Positions 34,295-34,967 of a DNA stretch of 34,967 nucleotides are shown here, one piece after another; positions within the stretch are counted from its first letter, which is position 1, and each line of letters opens with the position of its first letter. The notes under the pieces were generated by a model. That model worked only from the letters and a program-made list of their open reading frames with translations. It was not told where the DNA came from and did no database searches. Made by a program: the position numbers and the translations under genes. Origin of the DNA: Candidatus Zixiibacteriota bacterium (GTDB taxonomy: Bacteria; Desulfobacterota; Binatia; UBA9968); contig DATLYW010000032.1 in NCBI GenBank assembly GCA_035574315.1, positions 1-34,967 on the forward strand, written 5' to 3'.

Positions 34295-34471
34295 GATTTC
34301 CCGTCCAAACACCTTAGGACGGTTCAAGAGTTGTTGGGGGATACGTTTCGAACCGGGGAGGTGGAGGGGTCCAAAGCCCGGTCGATGGACTCGTATTTGA
34401 CCCGGGCGGTCCGTTGCCTGGAGCAGGACAGGCTGACGTACGTGCAGCGTTTGTCGGGTGTGGTTTCATAA
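34295..34471 (+). pseudogene. Short open frame, possible gene remnant
   Basis: A frame open from just after a stop at 34292 to TAA at 34469 encodes 58 residues without a convincing start (TTG 34331 or ATG 34385 are possible). The part EGSKARSMDSYLTRAVRCLE and DRLTYVQRLSG looks protein-like, with the flavour of a small helical DNA-binding end, but I cannot name a family. It may be the 3-prime end of a gene broken by the neighbouring repeats or insertion sequence. The stretch from 34472 to about 34650 has no gene that I recognise. Confidence 0.25.
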
Positions 34472-34701
34472 AAATTTCTTGCTAACTACCCGAGAAGGTT
34501 ATAGATTCAGCCCCAGGTTTAAAAACGGCTGCCCGGGATAGGCTGACCAGCTTACATAATTAGTTAGGCCTCAGGGTCACATGGACCACCACATCAGTCC
34601 TAATTTCTCCGCGAAGAAACTGGAAAATGCTCCCCCGCCCCAGGATTTCTTTGGACACCTGATTGGGAGAAATGTTAGGGAGAAAAACCCAGGAGGTGTC
34701 G

Positions 34702-34967
34702 ATGTCGAAAAGACAAGTGCAACGAGGTCGATTTTCTGCTCGCTGGAAGTTGGAAGCTGTGCGTCGGTTGCTGCGGGGTGAGGATCTCGATGGGCTGTCC
34801 CGAGAGCTGGGGATAACGGCGGCTAGCCTTTCGGAGTGGCGGCAGAGATTTCTTTCAGCGGGCTCTGCGGGTTTAAAGATCCGGGAGAGGGATGCTCGGG
34901 ACGATGAGATCAGTCGGCTTAAGGGTCTGATTGGTGAGATCACGATGCGCAACGAGCTTTTGCGGGA
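34702..34967 (+). CDS. IS3-type transposase OrfA, N-terminal part
   Basis: Begins at an ATG with AGGAGGT 4 bases upstream and runs off the window after 88 codons. The HTH segment LSRELGITAASLSEWRQRFL and the leucine-zipper-like region beginning DDEISRLKGLIGEITMRNEL are typical of IS3-family OrfA, the DNA-binding half of the transposase made with OrfB by frameshifting. A left end of the element may lie near 34651, where GGACACCTGATTGGGAGAAA begins; GACACCT there is repeated inverted as AGGTGTC at 34694-34700. OrfB and the right end are outside the window. Confidence 0.8.
   Translation, partial: MSKRQVQRGRFSARWKLEAVRRLLRGEDLDGLSRELGITAASLSEWRQRFLSAGSAGLKIRERDARDDEISRLKGLIGEITMRNELLR

Noticed and set aside
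34074..34330. Small SRP RNA gene after tRNA-Ser(CGA)
   Set aside because: This is a place where ffs is sometimes found, but no GGAA/GCAG-type SRP core is visible; the sequence is repeat-derived.
34479..34505. Promoter-like TTGCTA and TATAGA upstream of the right-hand insertion sequence
   Set aside because: Spacing is 15 bases with a weak -35 and no obvious downstream gene within normal distance.

Overview
This is a GC-rich, densely coded stretch of a Gram-negative bacterial chromosome. A complete Tol-Pal set, RseP, CdsA, the methylerythritol phosphate enzyme Dxr and a bactofilin point to a diderm bacterium. The order rho - rpsB-tsf-pyrH-frr-uppS-cdsA-dxr-rseP-tsaB, then a DUF465 protein and ilvB-ilvN, resembles the old deltaproteobacterial radiation and neighbouring uncultured phyla (Desulfobacterota, Methylomirabilota, Binatota and similar). 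That placement is an inference from gene order and protein flavour only. Both ends of the window lie in insertion sequences: the C-terminal tail of an IS5-type transposase on the left and the start of an IS3-type OrfA on the right.

Layout. (1) 0.3-2.9 kb: rnhB-yraN-serS with one-to-four-base overlaps, followed by tRNA-Ser(UGA). (2) 3.0-8.0 kb: ftsH, a beta-CASP RNA-processing nuclease and a UbiD-family decarboxylase. (3) 8.0-11.2 kb, mostly minus strand: a small excisionase-type HTH protein, a plus-strand DUF4236 protein, then the leftward unit pgk-tpiA-secG-tRNA-Leu(GAG). (4) 11.3-16.3 kb: tolQ-tolR-tolA-tolB-pal-cpoB. (5) 16.5-18.5 kb: ribF and rluD. (6) 18.8-27.8 kb: rho, then the translation, lipid and isoprenoid run from rpsB to tsaB. 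(7) 27.8-30.4 kb: DUF465 gene, ilvB, ilvN. (8) 30.4-34.1 kb, the least ordinary part: bactofilin, tRNA-Ser(GCU), tRNA-Arg(ACG), a small lipoprotein, a lone receiver domain, a second excisionase-type HTH protein, a cytidylate-kinase-like/BON fusion, and tadA running into tRNA-Ser(CGA). (9) 34.1-35.0 kb: a repeat-rich intergenic stretch and the right-hand insertion sequence.

How the genes work together. Most are core functions: translation (serS, rpsB, tsf, frr, five tRNAs, tadA, tsaB, rluD), envelope building and integrity (tol-pal, uppS, cdsA, dxr, rseP, secG, ftsH), central metabolism (pgk, tpiA, ilvBN, ribF, pyrH) and transcription termination (rho). I see no CRISPR array, phage, toxin-antitoxin pair or obvious new defence system. 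The items most worth a second look are: the altered GDG cofactor motif in IlvB; the tadA stop codon lying inside a tRNA gene; palindromes placed over the promoters of the bactofilin and one HTH gene; the kinase-BON fusion beside a lone receiver; and a nested inverted-repeat element of about 130 bp near 34.1-34.2 kb.
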